Positions 23,720 to 35,950 of a stretch of 64,000 nt of DNA are shown in pieces (the first letter of the stretch is position 1; every line of letters starts with the position of its first letter). Origin of the DNA: Acheta domesticus (lineage: Eukaryota; Arthropoda; Insecta; Orthoptera; Gryllidae). A program made the translations under genes and the position numbers. The notes below the pieces were generated by a model. That model made no database searches. It saw only the letters and a list, made by a program, of their open reading frames with translations, and had not been told where the DNA came from. The DNA lies in the NCBI GenBank assembly GCA_031308135.1, contig JAHLJT010008756.1, forward strand, positions 104,807,271-104,871,270, in the 5' to 3' direction.

Positions 23720-24625
23720 TGTCCGCCTGCAAACCGCGCGACTGCCCTGCAGCCCTGGGGCCTCCGCGGCCCCCGCCCCGCGCCCGGGGTGATGTGTTAA
23801 TCGGCGCCGGGCACCGCCGCTGGGCGGGCCGGGCCGGCCAACCGCGCCCGCCGCGCCGCGCGCCGCGCCCCGCCCGGCTCAGGTTCCCTCAGATTACAGG
23901 TTGCACGCCGGGGGAGGGGTGCGGTCGCTGGCGACCGCTCTTTACCCAGGAATGCCCTCGCCCCCGCCCCGCGCCCCGCCGCGGACCCAGACCTCCCCGG
24001 CGTGCGCGCACGGGATGTGGTGCGGGCGGGGGCGCGGGCGGGGGCGCGGGCGGGGGCGCGGGCGGGGGCGCGGGCGGGGGCGCGGGCGGGGGCGCGGGCG
24101 GGGGCGCGGGCGGGGGCGCGGGCGGGGGCGCGGGGCGGGCGGGGCGCGGGCGGGGGCGCGGGCGGGGGCGCGGGCGGGGGCGCGGGCGGGGGCGCGGGCG
24201 GGGGCGCGGGCGGGGGCGCGGGCGGGGGCGCGGGCGCGGGCGGGGGGCGCGGGCGGGGGCGCGGGCGGGGGCGCGGGCGGGGGCGCGGGCGGGGGCGCGG
24301 GCGGGGGCGCGGGCGGGGGCGCGGGAGGAGGCGCGAGCGGGGGGTGGCGGTGGTGCAGGCGGGGGCGGTGCCGCCGGCGGGGGGGGCGGGAGGAGGCGCG
24401 GGCAGCGGGTGGCGCGGGCGGTTGAGCGGGCGGGGGAGAGGGCGGAGGCGAAGGCGGGGCCAATGGGGTGGAGGGAGCGCGGGGGGCGGCATACGCGAGG
24501 GCGCCGCGGGCCGCAAGGGTTGAGCTCAGCGTCGCCGACCGCTCTCGTTGCCTCCCCCGACATCTCCCCCTCGCCCTCCACGCACCCTCCGCTGCGCCGC
24601 GTCGGCCCCTATCTCGTTATCACCT
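23720..24625. other. CpG/GC-rich island containing a 12-bp minisatellite
   Basis: C-rich on the left (23720-24000), extremely G-rich in the middle (24010-24500) and C-rich again at 24535-24625. Frames of up to 302 residues on both strands (Ala-Gly, Arg-Gly, Pro-Arg) are translations of the repeat and not genes. Confidence 0.8.
24022..24340 (+). repeat. GGGCGGGGGCGC 12-bp minisatellite
   Basis: About 26 copies lie in three nearly perfect blocks, broken at about 24130-24150 and 24232-24247. Runs of five G every 12 bases on one strand give strong quadruplex and R-loop potential. Confidence 0.95.
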
Positions 24626-25310
24626 GACCTCTCCCGCCCGCTGGCGAGATACGAGGGTGAAAGGGCGATGAAAGGGGATAAGTGGCGCTAGTAATGGGCC
24701 GTGACCTATTGTATTCGCCAAATAAAATATAATGGCTTCAACCTCGAACCTGAAGTTGATTCTAATTTTAATAATTTTTTCAAAGTATAGAGCAGCACCT
24801 TTTATGCATGCAAATGGCATGCCATTACAATCTCCCTGTGCGGTTGAGGTTGATTATTCACATTCCAAAGTGTTCTCGCTTCTTGCGCGCTGTCGGACAG
24901 GTAGGAATGGATATCCCTTTAACCATATGTCAGATTTTATATCTTAGAATAACAACGATTACTTAATAATGAGAATAATTACGATAATAATAATAATCAT
25001 AATAACAATAATAAATTTCCATAGATGAGTGGAGATTCTCAGACCGTAAGATCTACTCTATGTAGATCACTTGCCATGCCTAATATTGTCATTAATAACT
25101 TCCATTAATTGTTCTGCTTAGAATTCTATCTACTGTGCTATACCTCATTCAAATTCATCGTGTTTCACCTACAGGCATGTGTTTTTACTGCAATTTCTCG
25201 TTCATACCATCTACTCTTGAACGAACCATCCCCTATCAACCACCCTTCCTTATTTGCTTTCCTTGACATAATCCTCCCTTCCCAACCCCAAACCCTGGCA
25301 TCCCGCACTT
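24626..25310. other. AT-rich intronic stretch, no gene seen
   Basis: Contains an irregular AAT/ATA repeat at about 24970-25015. Confidence 0.55.
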
Positions 25311-26125
25311 GACGCGTGGGAGGTGCGCCCACCGCGTAGACCGCCCCTGCGCCGCGACGCCTCCGCCCCTCGGAAGATCTTTGATGAGCACTCTCCGTAT
25401 CAGGTAATTCCCGGTTTTCCTCGCCCAATTACCTGGCCGCAGTTAAAAGGGGCAATGCACACACTGGTGGGCGCTGGATCGCGGCGATGGGCCGTCGGCG
25501 GCGGCGGCGGGGCCCGGCCGGCGCGAGCCTTCCTTCCGCCCTGCGTGACCGGCGGCGGCGGCGGCGGCGGTGGAGGCGGGGAGCCGACGGAGGGCGGCGG
25601 GACGCGGGCGGGCCGTGGCATAAATCATGCGCTTGTTAGGGCGAAGGCGGAGGGGCGGCAGGTATGGGCCGGCGCCGGCCGGGCGCCTCCGCCGCTGCCG
25701 CCCCGAGCGCAGTGGCTGCGGCGCGGCGGCAGCAGCGGCGGGGGCGGGGGCGGGGGCGCCACGGCCTCCGCCCGCCCGCGCTACGCTGCGCCGCGCTCCG
25801 CGCCGCACCGCGCTCCGGCCACTCTCGCCAATTACCCGGTCGGCTGCGAGGAAGTTTGCAGGAGCCCGCGCGCATACCGGCGGCTCTCGGCCTACTCCGC
25901 CCCGCCCCCCCCCCCTTGCTTCGCTCCGCGCAGGAGCCGGCGCTCTTGCGAGCGGCTGCGGAGCGCGGGCGGAGGCGCGGGCGGCGCCGGTAAGCGGATT
26001 CGCCTCCGCCGCCGGGCGGGGAGTGCAGCGGGTTCGGCTCCCGGGCGGCCACCGCCGTGCGCCTGCAAGTGGCCAACCGCCTCTTTGCGGAGATACCTTT
26101 GGGACACCCCCCCCCCGTTTCCCTC
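25311..26125. other. CpG/GC-rich island with embedded AT cores
   Basis: Holds an inverted pair CAGGTAATT (25401-25409) and AATTACCTG (25427-25435), a third related CCAATTACCCGG at about 25828-25839, (GGC)n at about 25552-25571, and C runs near 25907 and 26107. Only low-complexity frames. Confidence 0.72.
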
Positions 26126-26545
26126 GGCCTGGGGCCTTCCACTTACGGCAGCGAGATGCTCTGTCGAGAACGCACTTCCACGTACATGGGATAATACTAG
26201 AGGAATTAGTGTTCGAATGCTTGAATGAGTTCAACTACATGTGTTGTGATTGATTCGCTCAGGATTATTCATTGTATGCGTCCCATACAAAGAATGAAAT
26301 AAAGCAAGTTATTCATTGTTTCTCATCGTGTATTCCATGCCACGTAGCGTTTGGAATTTGCTTTTTGCTAGCGACGTCACTAGTACGTCAAGAATTAGTC
26401 AAGATCTTATGTTAAATATCACTTCACATTGAAGTGTGAGTGGTTGTTTTTTACAACCGTGAGTGTACGTAAACATTACTTTTGTTCCACATTACGGACT
26501 GTTATTATTACTATTATTACACCCTTTACGAAGGGACAGGTTCAT
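26126..26545. other. AT-rich intronic stretch, no gene seen
   Basis: No exon or repeat recognised. Confidence 0.55.
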
Positions 26546-27150
26546 ATGTCTCTCCGGCGTCGCGTGTTGGGCCGCATTATCACGCGGTGGCGCCGCTCGC
26601 GTGAATCTTCGGCGGCTGCGGCGGCGATGCGTCCTCGTGTGCCCGCGGGCGAGGGCTCTGGCGCCAGAAAGGCGGCGGGCAGCGGCGGCCGGCGCGGCGC
26701 GGCGCGGCGGTCGAGTCCTCCACCACCACCACGCCGCAGCCACCGCCGCCGCCGCAGCCGCCGAGCCAATATTTATCCGGTGGCCAAAGGCCCCCCGACC
26801 GCCCGCGCGCGTGTCCGGGCGGGCCGGCGGCGGGCGAACGGGCGAGCCTGCGAGCCGCGCAGCGAAAATAAAAGACGCTGGGCGCTGGAGGCGCGTCGCC
26901 CGAGCAAACACGGCGGCTGCCGCGCGGCCCGATTGTTCCTGCGCCGCCGCCGCCGCGCTCCGCTCCGCGCCACTCGGCCCGGCCCCGCTCCTCTCGGAGA
27001 CGCTCCTCTCCTCTGCTGCTGCCCGGCTGGCCGCCGGATTTATGACGCACCGCCTCCGTCCGGTTGCCGTATTGTCTCTGCGCGCCGCCGCCCTCGCCGC
27101 CGGGTGGGACGCGACGCGACCCGGGGGGTGGTGGACCAGGGTTATGAAAT
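26546..27150. other. CpG/GC-rich island with embedded AT cores
   Basis: Within the GC-rich block are AATATTTATCC (about 26766), GAAAATAAAAGACG (about 26863) and GGATTTATGACGC (27036-27048). (GCC)n is at about 26944-26958. Confidence 0.72.
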
Positions 27151-27369
27151 CGTGAATCGCTGCCACGATGTTTACGCAGACCCGGTGTCGCGCGTTGGGG
27201 GTCTCTTGGAATCCTTGACTTCGAAGTTGCGAAGCTGGAATGAACCTTTGGAGTCGTATTTCATCGAGATGCAGTTAAATTCCTGAAGATGATGTAGCTT
27301 AGATAGTATTGTACTCGTGGATTCAAAGTGGGTGGGTACAATACAGTGATTCGTAGTACACGAATTTAA
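27151..27369. other. mixed intronic stretch, no gene seen
   Basis: Nothing recognised. Confidence 0.5.
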
Positions 27370-27480
27370 TCTTCTGATTGAAAGGATAAAGTACGCTACA
27401 GCCATTTGTAATGTCAGAGCTCGATACCCAGACTCCTGCTGATGGTATCAGATTCAAAATTCAAGATACATTGTAATAGT
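27370..27480 (-). mobile_element. degraded SINE fragment (minus strand), related to 40.6-kb copy
   Basis: On the minus strand TCTGGGTATCGAGCTCTGAC followed by AAATGGCTGTAGC parallels TCTGGTTCGATTTCCTGGC then AAATGTGGCTGTAGC in the copy at 40560-40790. The B-box is decayed. Confidence 0.45.
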
Positions 27481-27649
27481 GAATGGTTGCAATGCAATTA
27501 TCAGAAGTTTAATCGGGTTAACAAATACAAAAATGCGGCCAGTACTCGTAAATCGACTGCGTAAATTTCGTTACACAGATTCAACGACCCCTTTGGCTTG
27601 TAGCCTGGCTGTATTGGAGCCCTGCTCTGTCCGCCTGGTGACGCAGGGG

Positions 27650-27910
27650 AAGGTGCGGTGACTTGGCCGCGATGACGCACTGGCTTCGGCCGTCGCGCCG
27701 AGTCGTGCCCGGAGCGCGTTCCCCTCTGGGAGCTATGCCGGCGGGACGTGGGACCCATCCCGACCGCCGGAGATCCTCCTGGAGCCCCTGCGCAGATGCT
27801 ATCTGCCGCGATCCCCCTTCGGCCGTCAGCGCCGGCACGGCTCGGGAGCGCGTGCGCGCGCGCCGGGCGACGTGAGCTGCACGCGGAGGCCGCGCCGCCC
27901 TCGGGGCCTG
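27650..27910. other. CpG/GC-rich island of mixed composition
   Basis: Less repetitive than other islands; frames on both strands have a more varied composition, but I recognise no family. Confidence 0.55.
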
Positions 27911-29065
27911 GGAAGGCGGATATTTCGGGAATAGTTATTCCGTTTTCCGGGGTCAGCATGACTTGCTTCAGATACTGTGTGGTTGAATTTGTTTATTATA
28001 AAGGGAGAAACAAAATAATTTGACCTATTTCAAAATAATAGCAACGCTGGTATTTCGTCTCGTAAATGCGTTAGAAGGAACGCGAACATCTAATGACAAA
28101 AAATGTAAAGAATATGCTTGAGATAATAAAGATATACGATATATTTTTATTCTACTTGCTGCATTGCGATGATCCTACAGAAGTCTAGCGCAGGGAAGAT
28201 GTAGTGCAGTGAAAGCATGGTAAAAATGCAATGAATTTCAGAAAAAAAAAGCAATGTCGCTACGTCGTTTCAAACGCAAAGGATAAGCACAGGAGGTCCA
28301 CCAAAAGTCTGAGAGGAAACCTGCGCTATGCACTAGGAGGTGTCAAAAAAGCGTCTGTCCTTCTGAGAGGTATGCCAACGTGCACTAGATTCGAAAGGAT
28401 GGCTCCTGTTTGAGACTGATATGAATAAGTCAGAACTTTAAGCAATACACATTGCTGTGGAAGTCGCCGAAGAGAAATACATATTAAGAGGAGAATGGAA
28501 CACCGATGTTGAAAAATGAATAATGTTTTCACTCAATTATTCTTTATAAACTCTAACAGTGAAATATTTAAATAATTCAGTGTTGAATTGAAGAATCAAG
28601 TGTTACTCTCAAATGATTCATTTTCCAGAATCTCTTGTGTCCTCCTTCTAAAATGTGACGCTCTTAGGTGGCTACTCCTACAATGTTTATGGACGTAAGT
28701 TGTGCCTTACCCCTCTCAGTTTCTTCTAGTTGCCACACGTACTGCTTAAGTGTGCGTTGGTTTGGTATGTCGACCTCACAGAGTGATATACTTCTTTATT
28801 CAGCCAATCCCCGACCTTGTTAGACCGAGGGTTCATGAACGAAAACTGCTTCCGTGAACTTCCTGTTTTCTCCGTTTGTGATCTTTTTCTGAAACACCGT
28901 GAGATGAATCCGAGAATTCGAGATACTGTTTTTCAAGTTCGAAGTACTTCAGCACAGGTTTTGAGAAATTTCCAGAAAATATGTCTCGTACTTTTCTACA
29001 AATCTAACTCTAACTCCGCTAAGCAGCTCCTAAAATCAAAATTGTTCACTTCGGCCACGCTAGTA
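27911..29065. other. AT-rich intronic stretch, no gene seen
   Basis: No exon or repeat recognised. Confidence 0.55.
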
Positions 29066-29069
29066 GAAG

Positions 29070-29235
29070 AGCCCTGCGCCAGAGAGACTGAGGAAGTGGA
29101 GCGCCAAGGCGCGGGAAGCGAAGGCTGCGGACGCGCGTTATGGCCGCGGGGCGGGCGATGTGCCGCCGGCCAATGGAAGCCCTCCGCGGAAGTTAATGGG
29201 CGCCCGTCGCGGCCACGGCCGCAACAACTGCGATT
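29070..29235. other. small CpG/GC-rich island
   Basis: Contains GCCAATGG and CAGTTGTTGCGGCC-type phrases near its right edge (GCGATTAGCCCAG at about 29229-29241). No protein. Confidence 0.6.
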
Positions 29236-30560
29236 AGCCCAGTAACTACTCCCTCCTTGCGGCCCACGCCTCTCCATTGACGTTACGCGCAGATCTTCAT
29301 CGCGAGATGTTGCTGTTGCTGGAACACACGGCACTGTTACAGCAGTGAAAAGTTAAATTAACTAAGGAGATAGGAAAACATTAAAACGTAGGAAGGAAAT
29401 GTTTGCTTTAGAGCAGCTATTCCATTGTGATCTGCTAGGGGAGATTTTGTAATTTATAAAAGGAAACGAGGGAATGTTGTCAACAAAGTTCCACAGTTGG
29501 ATTTTGCATTTTTCCAGTTACTCATAAAACATTGCTCGGCTGAAACGTCGAAGTTCTGACTGATGTGATGCACTGGGGGACAATTTGTTTTATTATCAAA
29601 ATCTTGGCACTTTTCTATGTGAAAAATTACATAAAAGGAGGGAACAAAACTAAAATTTAACATTCAGTCGACAATGTAACGTTTTGAGAAACCCTTGTAA
29701 AGTGCAGTTATTTGAAGAATATACATCAAAGAAGAAATATTGAGGTAGATGCTAGGTTGGTGAAGCAGGAAGAAGTGAAAATAGCAGTAGCAAAGGTTAT
29801 AACTTCGTCATTCTACTCAGAGAAAGATATCCTTCGGCAGTAAATGCAGGATTGTACAGAACGTTTAATTTTTTGCCAGTCGTTGTGGCTCATCAATGGC
29901 AACTGCAAGGAGTCGTAAATGGGTGATGCACTTGCTACGACTATCAGGCAGAATGAGGCCATCTCTGCGGTACAGATAGTTATGTCCAAGGTGACATCCT
30001 TGTCGTGCTTAACAGTGGCTGCATATCGGTGAAGTTAATTCTGACCGGGTTCTTAGACGATCGAGTTACAGCCATGCAAAATGGCTCTGAAGACTACCCC
30101 TAATGATTAATGTTGACATCTTAAAGAAACATAGGGCTGTAACTCTCATTAGTATTTTACGCGTATAGAACCTCGTACAAAACAAAGTTGTGAAACAGAC
30201 ATAAACGAGTATTGGTGCCCTTTCTTCAAAAACATCTTCACAGAGATTTCTGTAGAAATTTGCTTGCGGAGAGAAAAAGGTGCCGAACGATTTATACTTA
30301 AACGATTATCCTCCGTATTATCAAACGAAAGACCACTCCCTCTAGCAGTCAGTTTATTACATTTAATTGCGAAAATTGCTACAAATAAACCATAAATTCA
30401 TACAATGATGGCAAATGAATGTTACATGATCCAGAAACCTAAGTGACCGTGACTGCCCGTTTCGTTCCCTTGTTCGGCAACGGAAGACGCAATGAAAAGT
30501 GATGGCGGAAAAGCCACCAGATAGTTTTGTTACTGCTGCAGTATTCGCAGGAGAGGTAAC
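29236..30560. other. AT-rich intronic stretch, no gene seen
   Basis: A moderately GC patch at about 29880-30080 looks like old repeat debris but has no pol III boxes or terminal repeats that I can see. Confidence 0.5.
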
Positions 30561-30564
30561 ATAG

Positions 30565-30870
30565 GAGGAAAAGCCGAAGAGCGCAGGCGGGAGTGCGCCA
30601 GCTCCTCCGCCGCGTGAACCGCTTCCGCGAAGGCCCTTCGCGGCGCCGCCAAAGGGCCGAAGCGGCGGCGGGGCAGGGCGTTACGCAAGGCCTCGCCGGT
30701 CGCCGGGAAAACGCTTTCGCGCGCTTACGTGCGGCGCAGGGGCTTCCCCGGGTGGGGGGGGGGGGAGGGGGCGGAGACTCGTCCTCGCCCGCGATGGGCA
30801 AAAGCGCTGACGTCGCCCCCGCGCTCGCCCGGGGCGACTGAACGGCGCCGGCGAGGAGGGGCAGGTAGAA
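30565..30870. other. CpG/GC-rich island
   Basis: Contains a G run at about 30751-30764. The right end includes GCTGACGTCGCCCCCGC (30807-30823), a perfect CRE-like TGACGTCG. Confidence 0.66.
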
Positions 30871-32250
30871 GGCTGCTGATCTTTACCCTAGCTGGATAGG
30901 GTATCGCGAACATCAATTGTCACGTGATGAGTGGGGGAAAAAAGCATTTCGACCGACTACAGCGATTCAGGTGGCCACGCGTGCCAACGTAAGCAGCAAT
31001 TTTTTAAATTACTTTTTCACAAATGGTTGCGATATTTTTAGGACATGGTGACTGTCATGAATTTCACAACCAAAGTACCGTGATTTGAAAATATGAAAAA
31101 CAAGTACAGTTCTAACCAATGAGTGAAAATGTTCTTCGTTGACAATGCATTGCAATTAATTCTATAAATATCGTTTTCGTATACCCGTACGAAAACAATA
31201 TTTTAATTGTTATTATGATGCCATTACCAAGAATACAACGTGTTCATCAAATTAGTTTTGTAAACAATTAATTTTAATTATTAATGTTATATGCCAGACT
31301 ATTAAAAATATTCATGACTACGAAAAGAATAACCCATTGATACACATGAGTTTCTATAACATTCTTAAGTGTTTCTGAGTAGAGAAGGTTAGAACTTTGG
31401 AAGAGGATATATCGACTTTTAAGTAACTTTCGAACTATTGTTAGATAATTTCCTTGAATTATGTAAAAAAATTACTTGCAGTTAACGAAACAAATATTTT
31501 GTTTTTTACGAGTTTCGATGTAGAATTCAGTTATATAATGCTACCGAGCTATATATATTCGTATTAGAAAGGAGGTAATTTAGAAGCGTCGTGTTGAAAA
31601 ATATTTCCTTCACGAAAATTGTCTTGTTTTCACGTAATCTACCAATATATTCCTTTTAAGATAGAGAAAATGTGAAACATTGTTTTTAAGCGAAAAGAAT
31701 GTGCGACAAAATGTGTTGCATTAGTAAGATTGTGAGTAGTGTTGTGACAGTAATATAAATCACAAGCAATATTCAGTGAAAGTAGCCTTTCATAGTTGTT
31801 ATGAGATTAAGATAATTTACTCAATTTAGTGACAATAATTTGGAAGATAATTTTTATTCATTTCACGCTTTTGGGTCAAAATGTACAGAATAGATGCTCC
31901 CTTCCTGCCATCTTGATTAGTGGTTTTTCGTCTACACACACGAAGCAAATACGTGCTGTTCATCCACCTAGTTTATTTTAATTTTTTTATGTATTTACTG
32001 TGTTTAAAACTATATTAAATATATTTTAATAATAATAATTATGGTGACGATGAAAATAATTTTTTTTTCATCAATGGCGAGGTGCCTTAAGGCCTACTCA
32101 TCCGCTTGACCTCTTCTGTCTCTTCTAAATTTTTTGAATTTCATTTCCACAATTTCAGTGACCTTTATTTTGAGAATTAGTGAATTAAATTTTTGGATAA
32201 AACACCGATCATTCCGAAATTCACCATCAAAGATAAAACACATTCAGCTG
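30871..32250. other. AT-rich intronic stretch, no gene seen
   Basis: Includes AATAATAATAATT at 32027-32039 and, at about 32078-32112, a phrase partly shared with 46673-46710 (see findings). Confidence 0.5.
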
Positions 32251-32254
32251 GTCA

Positions 32255-32790
32255 CAAAAGGCGTGGCCTCTACGCGAATGAGCTGCATGAAGGCGTCCAC
32301 GGAGGCGTACGCGTACGCACGCGTCCAGGGCACAACAGGCGGCTGCGCAGCGGCGCGGGGCGGGAGAGGGGGAGGGGAAGCGCGTCTCAAACGCAAAGGG
32401 CCGCCGCCCCCCGAGATGTTCAGTTGTCAAGGCGCCGGCGGCAGCGGCGGAGGCGGCGGGGGCGGCAGTGGCGCTCTTGAGCTCGCTCAAAGAGAACCCG
32501 CGCCCCACCAACCCGCCTTCTCCGGCCCCGTCCCCGCCCCCGCCCCGCTCCGCAACCCGCTGCCTCCCACCTTGCGCCCCTTTATGCTGAGCATGCCTCT
32601 TTAAGGCAGAATGTTGTTTGTGGTAATTTTTGGCTGCTCCGTAATGTGTTTTACGCGGCCGGCGACTGCGGGGAGAAGGTAATTGAATAGCGCTGACGGT
32701 GAGTGACTGCTGCAAAGGGAGGGCGCGACCTGGACCCCTGTGACACCCCTCGGCTCCGTCGCCACCTTTTAACCCGCGTCCGCCAGTGGG
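32255..32790. other. two CpG/GC-rich blocks with AT-containing core between
   Basis: Block one (32255-32600) carries GGCGGCGGCGG-type repeats and a C-rich right edge. The spacer 32601-32640 (TTGTTTGTGGTAATTTTTGG) separates it from a weaker block to 32790. Confidence 0.62.
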
Positions 32791-33655
32791 CTTTGACACA
32801 AAGTTTCTACAAAAGTGCTTCGCTTTGTTTTTTAACTCGAGGAACACGTGCTGATTTCGTTATACCTTAAAGTTGTCAGAAATTCATTTATGGAATAAAG
32901 AGCAGGAAACATCTTAAGCTCACAATGGTGCATTTTAGCATAAAAAGATTTTTCTCGGGTACTGAACGACTACGTATCAATAAGATATTTTTGAGTCCTC
33001 AAGACGACCAGGGAGACACTACGAGAAAAAAGAAATTTTAAGAAAGGTAGACTACTCTACGTTAGTGGCATGATGTGCGGTCAGTAATGTATAGATATCA
33101 ATGATAGATTATTTAGAGGAATTATTTGTTGGAAAATGTGAAGCTTTGCAATGACTTTCATCGCCCCAATCACAAAGACAAGGCATTCTCTCTAAAACTA
33201 TATTCGAACTTACTCTTCTGCATACAAGGTGTAGATGAATGGGCATGCAAACGTGCTAGAATCCCAGGTATGCACTTGTGCTGTAAATTAAGTGATTCGT
33301 TTCAATCGTCCTTAACTTCAGGGTTTTATTTTGAAGAATATTTTTGTACTTGAGATCAATTTTTTAAAAACAAATGTTGGTGTTACATAGAATAATATTC
33401 CTTTTGTTCTCCTTATATCTATAATTGTAAATATTTCAAATCCTTCCAAAGACAGCGAATCTGAAAACGGGCAAAATTTTGGCTCACTCCAGTCTCGAAT
33501 ACAAAGCGTATAAACACATACAAAGCGTATGCAAATTTACCTTATTATTTTAAAAATTATTCTGGCACCAAGAAGGTTAGTAGTGTCCTTGGAATTGGTG
33601 AAAAAACAGGAGCTGAAAAAATAGCAATGAAATGTGCTGAGGGTGTAGCTTATAA
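32791..33655. other. AT-rich intronic stretch, no gene seen
   Basis: A local direct repeat ACAAAGCGTA occurs at about 33501 and 33519. No exon. Confidence 0.55.
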
Positions 33656-33659
33656 GGGA

Positions 33660-33830
33660 GTTGTGCTCTGAAGGACTGAGAGGCGAGGCGCGAGCGCTGG
33701 GGCGGGCGCTGGGCCGCGGGCGGTGGCGCGGGCGCGCGAAGGATGGCCGGAATGCGCCCGCGTCGTGTCCAGGGCCACGCGGAGGATTCCCAAGGGGTGC
33801 GCGAACCCAAGGCTCCCACGCGCCTTCTCT
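33660..33830. other. small CpG/GC-rich island
   Basis: GGCGCG-rich block that passes directly into the pyrimidine tract on its right. Confidence 0.62.
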
Positions 33831-34370
33831 CTCACCTCCTTTCTCCCCTTCTTCTTCTTTTCTTCACCACCTTGCTCTCTTCAGCTTCTTGATGTCTTCA
33901 TCATCTTTTGTATGTTTTTACTATCTTCTTTTCTTCATCTTCTTTTCGTTCTTATTCAACTTTTATTTCTTCTTTTACTATTTATTCTTCATTTTATCTT
34001 TCTCCTTCGTTTTGCCTTTTCTCCTTTGTTTCTCACGACGAATTGCGAGGTCATATAAATCATTTCCATGCAGTTCTTCGTTTTCTCTTACTTTTAGTTT
34101 CTGATTTTTCAATTATGTACTCTTCCTGTATTTTATTCCCTATTATACTTTCACGGTTCATCTTCTGTCTGCTTCACATTCCCTGAAACCGGTTTGTGCT
34201 TCTGAACTTCCTTTCTTCTCTTTATTTTTATTTTCCCTTAATAATTTCATTTCGTAATACTGTTGTTCTTCAACTGTTTTTTTTGTTCTCCCTCTTATTT
34301 TCTCTTAGTTTTACTTCGTTGTTCACCGTCAATCGTGTGTGTATGAATTTTTGATTCCTTAATTTTTGTA
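33831..34370 (+). repeat. long pyrimidine-rich (CTT-rich) tract
   Basis: For about 540 bp the + strand is dominated by T and C (CTTCTTCTT, TTTCTTC motifs). The Phe/Ser/Leu-rich open frames here are translations of this simple sequence. Confidence 0.75.
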
Positions 34371-34860
34371 GATACCATTTTAATTCCTTCTGTAAATCGT
34401 TTGAAATGTAACCGATGATAATACATAAAAATAGTTATTTAAATCATAGGAACAATAAAATAATATTACAAAAAGCTGTTGTGTGTTACAAGAACATCCA
34501 TGGGTCGGAGGCATGGGACACCGTGTCCATGTTTAGCCGAATTGAGATTATTGGCACAAATATAAGGGTTTCTTGTCCTCTACCCAGAGGCATACAACAC
34601 TACGTGCTGTATCAAGAATTGACAAAATTACAATGCTTTTAAATAGCACGAAGTCCACTTCTAAGTCCAAAGTAAAACATCTTCAAATTGTTCTCCTGTC
34701 AAATTGAGTAAATGTGACATAAGTACCCTATACCTCTGACCTAGAGATATATAAATCTCTTAAAATAAAAAGGTTTTGTATTTTTTCTATTGATATAAAA
34801 TACAGCATGTGTTGACGTTCACTTTTCGAAACAAAAACGTTGCTGAGTATGTTGTTAGGA
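34371..34860. other. AT-rich intronic stretch, no gene seen
   Basis: No exon or repeat recognised. Confidence 0.55.
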
Positions 34861-35950
34861 AGGCACGCGTGTCATGTCGAATCTCACCCCGTTACGCCGC
34901 CCGTACGCAGAAAGAAGCACCAAAAAGTCCTTGGAGCGTGGCAGAGGTCGCGGCGGCAGCGGCGCGCATAGCTGTTTCCCACCTGGGAGCCGTCGATCGC
35001 GTCGATTTCCCCGCGAAACCCCACATTCCGCTCGTGCCTGCATCGCCGCGCCGGGGCGGCCGGGAGATTCCTGGCGGCTGCGGGGACGCATCGCGGCGGC
35101 GGCGGCGGCGGCGGCGGCAGCGGCAGGGGCGCTCGGACACCCCTGTCGGCCGCACACGGCGCGGGCAGCGGCGGCCGCCGCCGGCGTCGCCTTTCCATCC
35201 ATTACCTTTATCTGCGGCGCGCCCGGCCTGAAAGCGTTGAAATTCCTGTTTAGTGCGGCGGCAGGTAGCCGTCGTATACATCACCGCGCCCGCCGCCGCT
35301 GATAACCGCACTCCTCCCGCCGCCGTCGCGCCGCCGCCGCCTCGTCGCCGCCGGTAGCGGCCCGCGCGGGGGACGCCGGACCTTGAATCATTAATGTAAT
35401 TAGCAATGAGGCGGCGGTGACGGCGCCGTTGGAGGAACCGACGACGCCGGCGGAGGCGGCGGCGGCGGCGGCGACGAGGGCGGGGCGTCGTCGTGAAGAG
35501 GCGACGCGCGGCGCCGTCTTGGTCACAGCGCCGCCGCCGCCGCCGCCGCCACCGCTCCCTGCTGCCTCGTCTGCCTACCGCTGCCGCCCTTATCTAAACA
35601 TGTTTGGGTCCAGCTTCCCCGAACTTTGTCCGCGGGGCCGCGGTGCCGACGTGTCCACAGGCCCCGGGCTCCATTGAGCAACGCGCCGCCTCCGTCGCCT
35701 GTTCCCGCGCCTCCGCCCACCGCGATGGCGGCCGCGCGCTCCTCTCGCCCACGCCCTCTCCTCGCCCGCCCCGCCCCGCCCCGCCCCGCCCTGCCCCGTC
35801 TCCACCGCCCCTCCATCGCCACCTCGCCGCGGCGGCGTCCGGCGGCGGCTTCGAAAAATGCCATTAGGCGGTGCCCGTGGCACGTCGCGTCGGCGTCTTC
35901 GATTTCCTTCTGGATGTGTCTGCCTTAACGTCGCCGCCGCCTGTTCTCCG
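34861..35950. other. CpG/GC-rich island with an AT-rich core
   Basis: One of the longest islands. It has (GGC)n at about 35091-35118, (CGG/GCC)n at about 35453-35472 and 35530-35550, and tandem CCCCGCC at about 35768-35800. In the middle is the AT core ATCATTAATGTAATTAGCAA (35387-35406). Many overlapping frames, none with a domain. Confidence 0.75.

Noticed and set aside
23719..24627. 302-residue ORF and overlapping long ORFs on both strands
   Set aside because: They are translations of the 12-bp minisatellite and GC-rich flanks (Gly/Ala/Arg/Pro repeats) in all phases, with no domain.
27581..28023. Mixed-composition ORFs as a possible gene
   Set aside because: Several frames on both strands are open and none resembles a known protein or has splice support.
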